DNA of 64,000 nt, from the NCBI GenBank assembly GCA_021927905.1, contig BLLK01000069.1, positions 1,240,001 through 1,304,000 on the forward strand, given 5' to 3'. Each line of letters begins with the position of its first letter. Position 1 is the first letter of the stretch. A program made the position numbers and the translations under genes. Below the pieces are notes generated by a model. It was not told the origin of the DNA and did no database searches. It saw only the letters and a list, made by a program, of their open reading frames with translations. Shown here in pieces: positions 22,873-33,339 of the stretch. Origin of the DNA: Chaetoceros tenuissimus. Lineage: Eukaryota > Bacillariophyta > Thalassiosirophyceae > Chaetocerotales > Chaetocerotaceae.

Positions 22873-24468
22873 ATGTACGGTAGTCTGGCTGATTCTGATG
22901 AAGATCTCCTTCAGGCACCTCAGAATCTTTATTCGCAGAGGTCGAAATCAAGACAAAGACTTGGAGGCTTGGAGAAAGATATATATTCGCAACGGCTTCT
23001 AGTTGAAGGGAAGAATGCAAGCTTTGATTGGAACACTGTGCCCGGACTTGGCGTGTACTCTAAATTATTCAATCGAGATGCAGACAAACAAAAGAGAAGG
23101 AGACGTCAAAGGCGTCGGCGTCGAAGACAAAAGAGTGAGAAAGCATTGCCTGTAGGAATGAAAAGATGTGATTCTTCAGCAGACCATAGGATAGGATCAC
23201 ATTCGTATATTTACACAATGTTGAAGAGCCGATCAAGACAAAAGCACGCTGCAGCCTATAAAAACATCATGACAATGATTATCCTCACGGATGTGTTGTT
23301 TTTCATCGTGTCAACAGAATCAGAGATATGGAAGCAATACAAGAATATTTTCCATTGGGAAGAGGGCATTGTTTCTGGAATATTCATGGTTGAGTATCTT
23401 GCAAGAATTGTAACGTGCACAGAGAGTAGACAATTCAAAAAATTAGGCGCTTTTAGAGGAAGAGTAAATTACATGCTATCATTGCATATGCTGATCGATG
23501 CATTCGCTACTTTTCCGTTTTTCCTTGAGATGAGTATGGGTTGGACTTTACCTACGTTGACTTATCTACGTTTCTTTCGCTTACTGCGTATACTGAGAAC
23601 AAGAGCAATAGGCAAAGCATTGGATTCATTGAATCGAGTCATTTACTACAATCGGGAGATATTATATGTCGCTGGTGTGATGGCAAGTGGTTTGATTATG
23701 TTCACCGCTGTAATCATGTATTATTTGCGTCCAAGATGTGATGATGTTAGAGATGACGAATTTCATAGTGATGGACATAAATACGATGATATCAATTGTA
23801 CAATTTACGAAGAATGGAGCATCCCTACCACCATCTACTATTCAACGTTGCTTTTAACAGGTCAGGGTGGACCACCTGATGGAGATCTACCGTGGTATAC
23901 CCAGGCAGTTGTATTACTCACTGGTATATTTTCCATCGGAATGTTTGCAATCCCAGCATCTATGCTCACTTGGGGCTTTGAAGCTGAAGCACAGCGTGTA
24001 GCATTGAAGACGAGGAAACGTTATTTGCAGGAACTTTCAGGAGAATACAACTCTTCGTCATCATCTTCGTCCTCCTCTGACTCTAGCAGTGGAAGTATTT
24101 CTTCCAGTGATGAAGAGTATTTCAAATTGATTGCAGGTGAAGCAGGAGAAGATTCGAAGGAAACAAATGATGCAGTTCCTTTGAAACCTGTTGTTGCAAC
24201 TTCTGCCGATCACAAAATGAAACAACTTCTCGAAATGTTTGAAGCAGATCCCTTGCTTTCCAAGCAAGAATTCATTCAACGTTCACGAGAGATTGTTAAC
24301 GCTAGCAATAATAATCAGATGAAAGGATTCTCAAACCAAGGTCTGAATGTTGTCGACAATGATAATTCTATAGCTGAAAGAATTGACAGGTTAGAGTCGA
24401 AGTTGGAAGAAACCGTGGAGAAATTAGATATTATTCTAGGTGAATTGAAGCTAAAGAAGGAATCATGA
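22873..24468 (+). CDS. Voltage-gated cation channel-like protein, six transmembrane segments, atypical selectivity filter
   Basis: A single exon of 531 residues. The N-terminus has a strongly basic run (KQKRRRRQRRRRRRQK). Six helices follow: S1 (IMTMIILTDVLFFIVS), S2 (GIVSGIFMVEYLARIV), S3 near MLIDAFATFPFFLEM, S4 TYLRFFRLLRILRTRAIGKA with Arg at every third position, S5 (VAGVMASGLIMFTAVIMYYL) and S6 (AVVLLTGIFSIGMFAIPASM). The fold and the S4 say voltage sensor plus pore. The pore loop, IPTTIYYSTLLLTGQGGPP, has TGQGG where K channels have TVGYGD. The C-terminus ends in a Ser-rich linker and a coiled coil (IAERIDRLESKLEETVEKLD), a likely tetramerisation helix. Ion selectivity cannot be predicted. 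Confidence 0.85.
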   Translation: MYGSLADSDEDLLQAPQNLYSQRSKSRQRLGGLEKDIYSQRLLVEGKNASFDWNTVPGLGVYSKLFNRDADKQKRRRRQRRRRRRQKSEKALPVGMKRCDSSADHRIGSHSYIYTMLKSRSRQKHAAAYKNIMTMIILTDVLFFIVSTESEIWKQYKNIFHWEEGIVSGIFMVEYLARIVTCTESRQFKKLGAFRGRVNYMLSLHMLIDAFATFPFFLEMSMGWTLPTLTYLRFFRLLRILRTRAIGKALDSLNRVIYYNREILYVAGVMASGLIMFTAVIMYYLRPRCDDVRDDEFHSDGHKYDDINCTIYEEWSIPTTIYYSTLLLTGQGGPPDGDLPWYTQAVVLLTGIFSIGMFAIPASMLTWGFEAEAQRVALKTRKRYLQELSGEYNSSSSSSSSSDSSSGSISSSDEEYFKLIAGEAGEDSKETNDAVPLKPVVATSADHKMKQLLEMFEADPLLSKQEFIQRSREIVNASNNNQMKGFSNQGLNVVDNDNSIAERIDRLESKLEETVEKLDIILGELKLKKES

Positions 24469-24753
24469 ACGTAATAAGTAATATTATGTGAAGAGTAAAC
24501 TAAAAATTGAATCCATTTTTTCATGAAATTAAAACAAAAACTTTTATTGTACTAGAATAGTAAATTGACAGTCGTAGATGATTCAACAGTCCGACATTGA
24601 GCCGACCGCAATGGCGGCTCTTCTTATCAGTCTCATCTTTTTTCTATCTTTTATCTTTTATCTTTACCATTGTATCTACTTTATTGTACCAATAGCTTAG
24701 ACTACCTTACTATTTCAATTCAAAAAATAATCCATACCAATTGTTTGTACAAG
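24469..24753. other. Intergenic stretch
   Basis: A 285-bp gap with a TTTCTATCTTTTATCTTTTATCTT pyrimidine-rich repeat near 24640-24665. It likely contains the promoter of the KIX-domain gene. The frame is open back to 24670, but the ATG at 24754 gives the conserved start. Confidence 0.4.
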
Positions 24754-26639
24754 ATGGCCGCAGAAAGTGCAACTGATGATTGGAGAAAGAATATTCTCCA
24801 GACGTATCGAACAGAAAAGATTAACCACATTGCAAATGTACTTGCAAGCTTGGAACCTTCCGCCACTCCGGCGTCCAAGCTTATGCTTGCAACGCAATTT
24901 GAAAATATGATGTTTAACACAGCAGAGAATCATGCAGACTATGAAAAGAAAATTACGAAAAGGCTGAAGAAAATGCAAAAGAATTATAAAGCTCCCGCTG
25001 CGACGTCAGAAGAAGATTTGATTGCTACCCAAAGAAGAGAAGTACTTCAAAAACAACGAAATCTAAAATCTCAATATGGAGAGAGCTTACAGCTGATTGT
25101 CGAGAATGGTAAAAAGACTGTAGAAAAAGTAACCTCTTCGAAAAATTTGCCTGGTCATATTGACCAAGCTATACGGTAAGATAGCTTCATCTTTGGTCCA
25201 TCAATAATGAGCTTAAAGATATTATAGTATTCTCACTTGTTTATGAACATATAAGTTGGGCAGCAGAATTTTCAGTGGTACCTGTTGAAAAGGCAATTTT
25301 ATTATCGACTGGGAATCCGGTAGTTATTCCCAGACGTACTCCAGAAGAGCATCTTCGTTATTTTGATAGTTTACCGCTTGATTTACCGAAAAGAATTGAA
25401 AACATTCGTGGATATGTGTTGAAAGCAACAAAGGCGGATTTATTTTTTGCTGAGAAATTAGAATATATGGAGAAGGATGTGATTATTAATCTTGATTCTC
25501 CTGCATATCAAATTTTCTTGAAGCAAATAACTCAAGCTCTTCGAGAAGCAAGCATTGAAAATGCAATCCCGGTATCTTCACTTGAAGATATTAAACCTGA
25601 TCAAGATACAACTGTGGAAGGTTTGAAACAGTTATTAGAAAAGATGAAAGCAATCATTCCTCCGGCGAGGAACCAAGTTGAAGAGAAAGAAGCTCAACTT
25701 TTGCACTTGAATCGTGTTCGTTCAGGTTGTCAATTTTATGCAAACTACATATCTCTATCCCCTAACAATCCAAACGCAAAATTGCAACTTGCTGGTAGTA
25801 TGAGAAAGGTTCATGAAATAGTGAATGATTCAATCAATTTCTTAAGACAAACCTATACAGAGGATAGAAGTAGAGCAGAAATGCCCGAAACTCTATTGGA
25901 AGATGCTTGGAATAAGATTCTTGATTACGACAAAGCACAGGAGCAAGATAGTGATGCAATGGTTTCAAATGCAGATAATCCGATTGAACAAAATTCTTCC
26001 AATGTGTCAAAAAAGAAAGCTATTGTGACCAAAGCTCAAGTTCTCTTTACAAAGAAGAAACCTCACCCTAGTCTCATGGAATCTTTGCAAAAGAAGCATA
26101 ATGTAAAGGTTTGTACTGAAGGAGAGACAACATATCTTTCAATTCGCTATGGTAATGCATTTGAGATGTCAATACATTTTTGCCCATTGCTAGTGAGAAT
26201 AAGAGCTTTGCCAGACAAAGAGGAAGAGTTCAAATTTAAGCCAACTTCGTTTCGATCAAAGATTGTGGACTGTAATTTACATGCATGGAATCCGTCATCT
26301 TATGCACTGAAAACTGTCCCATTAGCGCCAGCTGAAAATAAAGTAGCATCTGTACCCGGAGGAAAGAAGCGAAATGCTAGTGGAAAAGTCATACGAACAA
26401 AACAAACTGTCAGCGTCATGGGTGTCTCGGCTGATGTGGCTTTACTTGGTCCAATTGTAGAGAAAAGAATGGATTTTGCATCCGCATCTGCAACAAGGTG
26501 CCTGCGAAGGATTTTCGCGGATAATGTGAAAAACTCCAAATCTGATTTCGAAATTGAGATTAGTGAAGGTAATGCTATTCTTAAATTTTTGAAAATATCC
26601 AAAAGCGCATACACTGTTGAAGAGACTACTGAACAGTAA
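24754..26639 (+). CDS. KIX-domain protein, Mediator MED15-like
   Basis: Two exons, 24754-25175 and 25256-26639 (80-bp intron), 601 residues; the join is AIR-WAAEFSVV. The first 80 residues read TDDWRKNILQTYRTEKINHI, then ASKLMLATQFENMMFNTAEN and YEKKITKRLKKM. This matches the KIX three-helix pattern of MED15/ARC105 and plant homologues (DWR..L....R..I..KI, A..FE...Y..A....DY..KI..K...M). MED15 is a tail-module subunit of Mediator that binds activators. The remainder is helical and lacks the Gln-rich middle of other MED15 proteins, but ends in a conserved-looking segment (FEMSIHFCPLLVRIRALPDK, then RCLRRIFADNVK), which could be the MED15 C-terminal association domain. The KIX call is good; MED15 identity is inference. 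Confidence 0.6.
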
Positions 26640-26716
26640 AGTCAGGCATATTATTAAAAAATATTTAAATCATAGTCGTCTAGACCAGTTGATGGATTAT
26701 TTTGCAGCCATTTGTA

Positions 26717-28228
26717 TTACAAAAACTCTTCAATAATTAGGTCACGTGCTTGCTTTTCCCATTGTTTTTGTACTTCCTCGAGACTCAATCCATCTTTCCA
26801 TTGGTATAAAGTTGGGAGTTGCTCTACCTTCATTTCAATCTCCAGTGCCTTCTTTGGATAATGATTCTTTTTATAATCTTCCCATCCAATTTTTCCAAGA
26901 GCAGAAGTTACCACTTCTTCAAACTTACAAGGTGAAGCTGTTGAAAGCACTGCAAATGGAAATTCATTTGTGTTATCGTCAATGCGGTAGCCAAGCTTTG
27001 TCGCTGCATTGACTGCTACAGCTGTATGAGGATCCACTGTGTAATCAAATTTTTCCTTCAAATAAATCATTGAGTCAAACATTTCTTGATCTGATACTCG
27101 AGCACTGCTAAAAGTTGCTTGTAGCTTTGTTAGTATCGAGCTTTCGATGTCGAGCTTCTGTGTGTCCTCCATTTGTTCCATCCAGGATTTCACGCGTTCA
27201 TGGTCGCCATTATTTGTGAGGTAGTAAAGAATTCTCTCAAAATTATAAGGAACTTGAACATTAATGGCTTCGCTCATTGTTTTCTCCATATTTGCACTCT
27301 TGTAAAATTTTCCATTTTGAATGGTCCTATGTACTATGTCATTGATGTTTACTCCAGTGCAAAGCTTTCGAAATGGTAAGCCCATTTTCTTTGCCATCAT
27401 GGCACCTGTTACATTTCCCATAGCACCAGTAGGAATTACTATATCAATGAAGGAGCCAATCTCTAGTCCTTGTAATTCAACAACTCTAAAATATGTCCAG
27501 AAAAAGTGAACAATCTGAGCCAGTGGTCTACCAATGTTAAAAGAGTTAACTCCACAAACAAAAAAAGGACTATCCTGTGAATATCCAGAGCTTGCAAGAA
27601 TGCGTTTTATGGGCTCATCCATATCATCACCTCCTCCTTCAAAAGATACAACATGTACATATGGACTGTTTGCAGTTGTTAATTGTTTCCTTTGATATGC
27701 AGATATCTGATTATTAGGATAATGAACCAGTAAGGTCATCAGCCTATTATTTGCGTCGCTCACAGCTTGACATGCAGCTGGCCCAGTATCTCCAGTTGTG
27801 GATACTAGCAAAGTGATGGAACGGTTACTCTTTGTTGCAAAATGAGACAACATTTTTACAACGACTCTCATCCCAAGATCTTTGAAGCATTGAGTGGGAC
27901 CATGAAACAATTCAGCCACATACATTTGGCCAATCTTTTTTACTGGTACTGTACTCTCCAAAGTTTCGTCGAATCCTTGTCTAAATGACGCATCACATAT
28001 ACTATCTAATTCCGCATCTGATATTTCAGCGGGTGAAATAAAAAGGCGAAGAATATTGTACGCAAGTTCTGAAAAACTAAACTTTGACCAAGCTGAAAGT
28101 GTGGGGATATCTATAGATGGAAGTTTTTCTGGAACAAATAGGCCCCCATCTTTTGAAGAATACCCACTGCATAGAGCTTCTTCAAAAGAAACACAAACTT
28201 CACCACTGCGAGTAGAAGTGTACTTCAT
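26717..28228 (-). CDS. Threonine synthase / threonine synthase-like (PLP enzyme)
   Basis: A single exon of 503 residues, ATG at 28228. It opens MKYTSTRSGEVCVSFEEALC, the N-terminal signature of the Thr4/THNSL class, then DGGLFVPEKLP. The PLP lysine lies in ELFHGPTQCFKDLGMR near residue 115; STTGDTGPAA holds the phosphate-binding turn; VCGVNSFNIGRPLAQIVHFF and IVIPTGAMGNVTGAMMAKKM follow. DPHTAVAVNA near the end is also typical. Threonine synthase makes threonine from phosphohomoserine; THNSL2 relatives act on phosphothreonine-like substrates, so the in vivo reaction is uncertain. There is no plastid leader, unusual if this is the biosynthetic enzyme, so a cytosolic or salvage role is possible. 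Confidence 0.85.
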   Translation of the reverse strand: MKYTSTRSGEVCVSFEEALCSGYSSKDGGLFVPEKLPSIDIPTLSAWSKFSFSELAYNILRLFISPAEISDAELDSICDASFRQGFDETLESTVPVKKIGQMYVAELFHGPTQCFKDLGMRVVVKMLSHFATKSNRSITLLVSTTGDTGPAACQAVSDANNRLMTLLVHYPNNQISAYQRKQLTTANSPYVHVVSFEGGGDDMDEPIKRILASSGYSQDSPFFVCGVNSFNIGRPLAQIVHFFWTYFRVVELQGLEIGSFIDIVIPTGAMGNVTGAMMAKKMGLPFRKLCTGVNINDIVHRTIQNGKFYKSANMEKTMSEAINVQVPYNFERILYYLTNNGDHERVKSWMEQMEDTQKLDIESSILTKLQATFSSARVSDQEMFDSMIYLKEKFDYTVDPHTAVAVNAATKLGYRIDDNTNEFPFAVLSTASPCKFEEVVTSALGKIGWEDYKKNHYPKKALEIEMKVEQLPTLYQWKDGLSLEEVQKQWEKQARDLIIEEFL

Positions 28229-28749
28229 CTTTAATCTACAGAGTTAGTGAATAGAATTGTCACCAATCAATAGATACCATACTCTTCGCAGATTGAAATT
28301 CATACTCTCTTTACTTTCAGCTTTTCTTTCGCATCTTTCATGTGTTCTGTGTTCTTTTCATAACTTCAGACCCAATCCGACAAAAATCTGCGTTCCTGTA
28401 CTTCGTACTGGTACGTACGAGTAAATGACCAAAGTATTCCAAATTACAGTTGATCCCGGCTAAAAAGGCGTTCAGAACAGTATGACCGGTCCTTTCTTGT
28501 TTTGAATTCAAATTTATTAGTTTCATTGTAACAAACTTCGTTCAAAGTACAGTGAAAACAACAAACTTTGTTTAGACACAGGCTAAAAGGAACATGAAGA
28601 TGATAGGCTTCTCTAGGAAAGAAGCATCAAGCACAAACTCTGTGCCAAAACAAAAGAAAAAGTCGTTGGAACATCCTGCAAACTGTAAAACATGTCCTTC
28701 AACAACTCTCATAAAAAAGATAATTTCAAAAAAATAAGCTATCCACATC
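28229..28749. promoter_or_regulatory. Divergent intergenic region
   Basis: A 521-bp gap between the threonine synthase-like gene and the secreted-protein gene; it must hold two promoters. Short ORFs here are without support. Confidence 0.4.
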
Positions 28750-30789
28750 ATGATTTTCAACTCAGCAAAATACTTACTTGCTGCTGTAGGGGCTTTGTCC
28801 TTCACTTCTTATTCTGGTGTACTTGGACAAGAGGCTGGAATGAATTGTCCAATATCTTCCAAAGTTTGGTGCAAGCTTGACAATGGAGATGATTGTGAGA
28901 CTCTTGAACAGACCGACTTCAGACCAGATTCGTGTGGACCACGCAGAATCACAATGTACTATGAGTACTGTAACCTGAAGGATTCTAATAATGTTAGACC
29001 TATCCAGAAGAAAACTGTAGCTAAATTCCGAAATGAAATCATCGACATTAACCTGCAGAAAGATACGGACATGAGAGGCAATGGATGCCGCACAGCCACT
29101 TACACTACCGTGATAAATAATTGCGATATTATCTGGGTGGCTGGAGACTTGAAGTTTGAAGGTAATCGTCTGGACTCCAACAATGAGATTATTGTTGCGT
29201 GGGATCCAACTACAAAGCAATCTAATGAAGATTACTGCTATGCATATGATATTTACAAGAAAAGAGTTGTCAGCAAAGATCAAGCCCCGACTGGACCAGA
29301 TCTTCCTTATCCTAAGCCAGAAATTGATGTTGCCATCGAATGCGAAGTTGAATCTACTCCAGGAAATGGATTCTACAACTCAAGCTGTCAAAAGATTCCT
29401 ATGGACTCGTCATTGCCATGCTTGCGTGATGTTAAGTATACGTACACTGTCAGAAATACCGGGGCATTCGATGCTATCCTTCACTCTGCCATTGACATTG
29501 AGAAAGAGAACATCCTTGGGGGGAACAGTGCAATTGTTGCTGCAGGGACCTCGTGGTCCAAGGAAGAGTTTAAACAGGTGGATGTATGCAAAGATGCAGG
29601 CAAGATCATCAAGAAGGATCTTACTGCTGTTGCTGTACCGAAGGCTACTCCAGACGGGTCTCCAGCATCAGCATCCTCAACATACCAATATATTTTGCCG
29701 TAAGTTTTCGATCGTGTCATTTTCATCAGTTGTAGTTTGCTTGCACAGCCTCTAACCGCACTCTTCATGAATGTGATGAATTTCACACCTTTTAGTATCT
29801 CTTCTCCGTCTTATACTTACGATACTAATAACTGTCAAGGTGAAGGATGTATATCCTACAATGGAATTGACTGCGTTTATAATTGCCAGTCCTGTAACGA
29901 CTACATCAGAAGTAATGGATGCTTTTCAGGAGAGGTTGAGCTTATCTACACTACCTCCAACGTGGGAAATGGATGTCATGACATCAATCAAGCCACTTCT
30001 AGAATTGGCAGCGTAGAAAGAGCTCTAACTTTCAATGGAGGTTTTGGTTGTGCTGATAGAAGATCTTGCCCTGGAGAATACATCAAGTTTACTCAAATGA
30101 GATACTTCGACTTTTGCAAGTTTAATGGATTTATCGATAGTGATTTGGACATTGATACCACGGGAGGAAGCACAACTGTTCCAATGAGTTTCACTATTAT
30201 TAGGGATAATGGAATTGATGTTACTTTGCCGCCTGCTCCCAAGCCTACACCAAGCCCTGTCGCTCCAACTCCCACAAATGGCGAATGCAAAGACCATCCA
30301 AGTCAATTATGGTTGACTTTTAATCCAAGAACTTGCAAGGAAAGCTCTAACTCTCACTCCCAATTCATTGTCAAAAGAAATCTTCGTAGGCTGAAACATA
30401 ATAGTACCGGCAGCAAAACCAAGAAGAGCAAATATGATAAGGATGATAAGGATGATGGTGGAGATGCTGTTACTCCAGAGTACATGTGTCAAGACTACAA
30501 AACTTTTGGTCATGATCCAAAGGTTGAGATTAGAATCACATCCATCGATGGACAAATTGTATACACCGAAATGGCCAATGCCTGTGATGGAACTGAAATG
30601 GTCATTGGTAATGGAAATCAGAAGATTGCATATGATATCAAGATTCAGATCTACGAAGAAGGATATTTGTATCAGGAAATTGTTATGCATACTGCATGCG
30701 CAACTCAGGCAATGAGTTTGAACGATATCTTTGGATCCATCCAGGTTACTGGTATCAAAAATGCGAAGCAAGGACTTCTCGGAAAGTAG
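28750..30789 (+). CDS. Secreted Cys-rich protein with two related domains (unknown family)
   Basis: Two exons, 28750-29699 and 29796-30789, with a 96-bp intron (GTAAGT...TTTTAG); the spliced sequence reads QYILP then ISSPSYTYDTNNCQGEGC, 647 residues. A signal peptide is visible (YLLAAVGALSFTSYSGVLGQ). The N-terminal part is rich in Cys with repeated C-x(2-5)-C spacing. A short PTPSPVAPTPT linker precedes a C-terminal domain that opens HPSQLWLTFNPRTC, has a KSKYDKDDKDDGGD insert and ends IVMHTACATQAMSLNDIFGS. This HT-x-C ... L-x-D-x-FGS ending recurs in surface proteins of algae; I do not know its function. It is likely secreted or bound to the wall. Confidence 0.7.
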
Positions 30790-31292
30790 AGAAGTGCAAC
30801 TGAAACTGAAACTGTATATGTAATTGAAAAAGTGGCGCCCAGGGTTTTTATAATTAAACTTTGTTTTGAAATAATTCGAGAAGGCAGCCTATGAAAAGAG
30901 AAAAGTGAGTGTAAATGTATTCTAATAAAATTAAAATCATGATGAAATAAAAGGCAAAATTTTTTACGTATGTATACAAATGTATTAAGGCATAATGTGC
31001 TATGTACATATTATGTTTCCAAATTGAAATTTCTATCATCAAAAGGTTTTGATTCCCTCAATCGTGTCAATGTCAATCTAATTTAGACGTTTACGATCAA
31101 CTTGGGACTTGGGAACGGACGGAACGGAACAACTTGGAACACAACGAACACGAGCAAAAAAAGATCTGTGTGGCATCTGGTGAAAAGATTTGAGAACACC
31201 ACAAAACCCAAACCCTAGCTTCTTCTCATAATTTTACAAAAGGCAACTAGTCAAAAACACACAAAAGAATTCAAAGAAACATTAAAACAAGT
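30790..31292. other. Intergenic stretch
   Basis: A 503-bp AT-rich gap between the secreted-protein gene and SPFH copy 1. Contains GGAACGGACGGAACGGAAC (31114-31132), a short direct repeat. No gene recognised. Confidence 0.4.
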
Positions 31293-33194
31293 ATGGCATC
31301 GGCACCAATGGAACATGAAATCGGAGTTGAAATCCCAGATCCAATTCAAGCACCTCTCTTTTCCGTGCCTGAATGGAACGATGAAGACGAACCTCTTGGT
31401 ATGACTCGCTTGAGATCTGGAGAAGGTTTTCTAGATGGAGTCAAGAGATTAGCACAGCAAAATGGAGATAATCCTGTAGCAACTGGTAAAAATTCTATGC
31501 TTCCTGGAATGAGAGTTGCACAAGATCAGATTGGTGTCATTCTACAAAATGGTCAAGTCAAGATCAGACCACCTGGAGCGTATGTGACAACTGCATTGAA
31601 TCCATGGAAGCAAGATGGTGCTGTGATTCCTACTGGTCGTCTAGCTGGTGTTGAGTTTGACCCAATCAAAGAAGCTTCACAGAGAAACAGATCCTTTAGA
31701 AATCTTGATCTTGGTCAAACATATAGACAAATTATCCTTCAACCTCAAATGGTTGGTATCTTTGAGGATCAGACTGAAACTCGTCTAGTGAGCAAAGGTA
31801 CATATGTCTACGCTGCGGATACTGAGCTTCGTGGTGTTATTGACCTCAATCATATGAACCCTGTCATGGTTGAACGTGAGACCGAAGATACAGCTGCTGC
31901 TTCAAATAACACTGGAACACGTGTAGATCAGCATGGTAGAGTTGTTCCAGGAAACCAAGGGCATGGTACTACAGTAAAGACTACAAAGCGTTATTTGCCT
32001 TCTGGGTACTTCCAATCTGTCGCTGGTATCACTATTGCTAGACCTGAAAAAGGATTCGTAGTTCTACACAAGGATGAGCTTAATAGAATTGGTATGACTG
32101 AAGGTATTTGTATTGCACAGGGAAAGGAGGACTTTGTTAGAACTGCTAAGCAAGAATCTCAGTCATTGAGAATTGAAGATCTTATCATTGAGTTTGGAGA
32201 TCTTAATCACTACGCAAAGTCTACTCCTATGTTGGAACTCAAGAGTCGTGATAATGTAGATGCTTTATGCCGTGTCCAGATCAAATGGAAGCAGTTCCGC
32301 CCAGATATTTGGGTTGCAAATCGTGGTGCATTTACTGATCCATTTGACATGCTAGAAGAGAAATGTGCAAATATGATGCGTGATTGGCTACTATCCGTTG
32401 CACATCTTGATGCACTCAAAGAAAAGGCACAAGGTTTCACAAAAGTAGAACATCAGTGGACTGCTGAGCTCAATGATACAGGTAGAGAATATGGAGTAGA
32501 AGTATTGGTTATTGAGATCACTACTCTTAGATTCCCTCATATCGACAAGCAAGATGAACAAATGGCTTTGCAAATGGCAGAGACTAACTTATTGATCGAA
32601 ATGTCCAGAAATGATGCAGCCAAAGAGAAGGAAACAAGTAAGCTCAATCAAGCTACACACATTCGTCAGCAAGAAGATCGTGATCGTGAGGCTGAAGCGC
32701 AAGAAAGGACCCAAGAGGTACTTCGTAGAAGAAACGCTGCTGAGGCAAAAACTGTCACGAAAAAGGCTGAGGATGAGACTCTTGTAGTCGAGGCTGAAAA
32801 GAGCTTGGCTCTTGCTATGGAAAACAAGAACAAGGAAGTTGCTCTTGCCAAGGCAACAGCCGAGGCTGAAGCTGAGCGTGTTCGTGCAAAGGGTAAGCGT
32901 GATGCTGCCCAACTCGCTGCAGAGGGAGAGATTGCAGTCACCAAAGAAAAGAACAATGCACAACTTGACTTCTTGAAGCAACAAGCTATATTACTAAAGG
33001 AGAATCCTGGTCTTCTTGAGCTCCTTAGAATTCAGAATGACTTGCTCAAGGTACAGGCTCTTGCTGAAGCTGCTGAGTCCAATCCAAATGTAGTTTTGTT
33101 AGAAGGACAGGAGGGTCTAGAAGCAAGAAGAATGAATAAGGGACATGCACCACAAGTACCAGGTGCTGCAATCATTTCCAACAGCAACCAGTGA
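31293..33194 (+). CDS. SPFH/Band 7 (flotillin-like) protein, copy 1
   Basis: An intronless frame of 633 residues. The N-terminal ~30 residues (MASAPMEHEIGVEIPDPIQA) are unique to this copy. Then comes an SPFH/prohibitin-type domain at about 70-390 (GMRVAQDQIGVILQNGQVKI, FVVLHKDELNRIGMTEG, IEFGDLNHYAKSTPMLELKS) and a long Ala/Glu/Lys coiled coil at about 430-590 (TKKAEDETLVVEAEKSLALA, AEAEAERVRAKGKRDAAQLA). Flotillin-type proteins oligomerise at membranes and build scaffolds. No transmembrane helix is evident, so it should be peripheral. It is nearly identical to the copy at 43743-45728, which carries an intron this one lacks. Confidence 0.85.
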   Translation: MASAPMEHEIGVEIPDPIQAPLFSVPEWNDEDEPLGMTRLRSGEGFLDGVKRLAQQNGDNPVATGKNSMLPGMRVAQDQIGVILQNGQVKIRPPGAYVTTALNPWKQDGAVIPTGRLAGVEFDPIKEASQRNRSFRNLDLGQTYRQIILQPQMVGIFEDQTETRLVSKGTYVYAADTELRGVIDLNHMNPVMVERETEDTAAASNNTGTRVDQHGRVVPGNQGHGTTVKTTKRYLPSGYFQSVAGITIARPEKGFVVLHKDELNRIGMTEGICIAQGKEDFVRTAKQESQSLRIEDLIIEFGDLNHYAKSTPMLELKSRDNVDALCRVQIKWKQFRPDIWVANRGAFTDPFDMLEEKCANMMRDWLLSVAHLDALKEKAQGFTKVEHQWTAELNDTGREYGVEVLVIEITTLRFPHIDKQDEQMALQMAETNLLIEMSRNDAAKEKETSKLNQATHIRQQEDRDREAEAQERTQEVLRRRNAAEAKTVTKKAEDETLVVEAEKSLALAMENKNKEVALAKATAEAEAERVRAKGKRDAAQLAAEGEIAVTKEKNNAQLDFLKQQAILLKENPGLLELLRIQNDLLKVQALAEAAESNPNVVLLEGQEGLEARRMNKGHAPQVPGAAIISNSNQ

Positions 33195-33339
33195 ACAAAA
33201 TGAATGTAATGTGAATGTTTTGTCCTTGAACAAGTGTACCAATATCAATTATTGATCATAGAAAAATAATATTTAAAATTTAAAAAGAGTTGAAAGGTAA
33301 TAAAACATTAGACCCATAGCACCCGATTCATATTTTTTT

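Noticed and set aside
22873-24468. Reading the channel as a canonical Kv channel
   Set aside because: The TVGYG filter is absent from all of the pore loop, so a potassium channel name would overstate the evidence.
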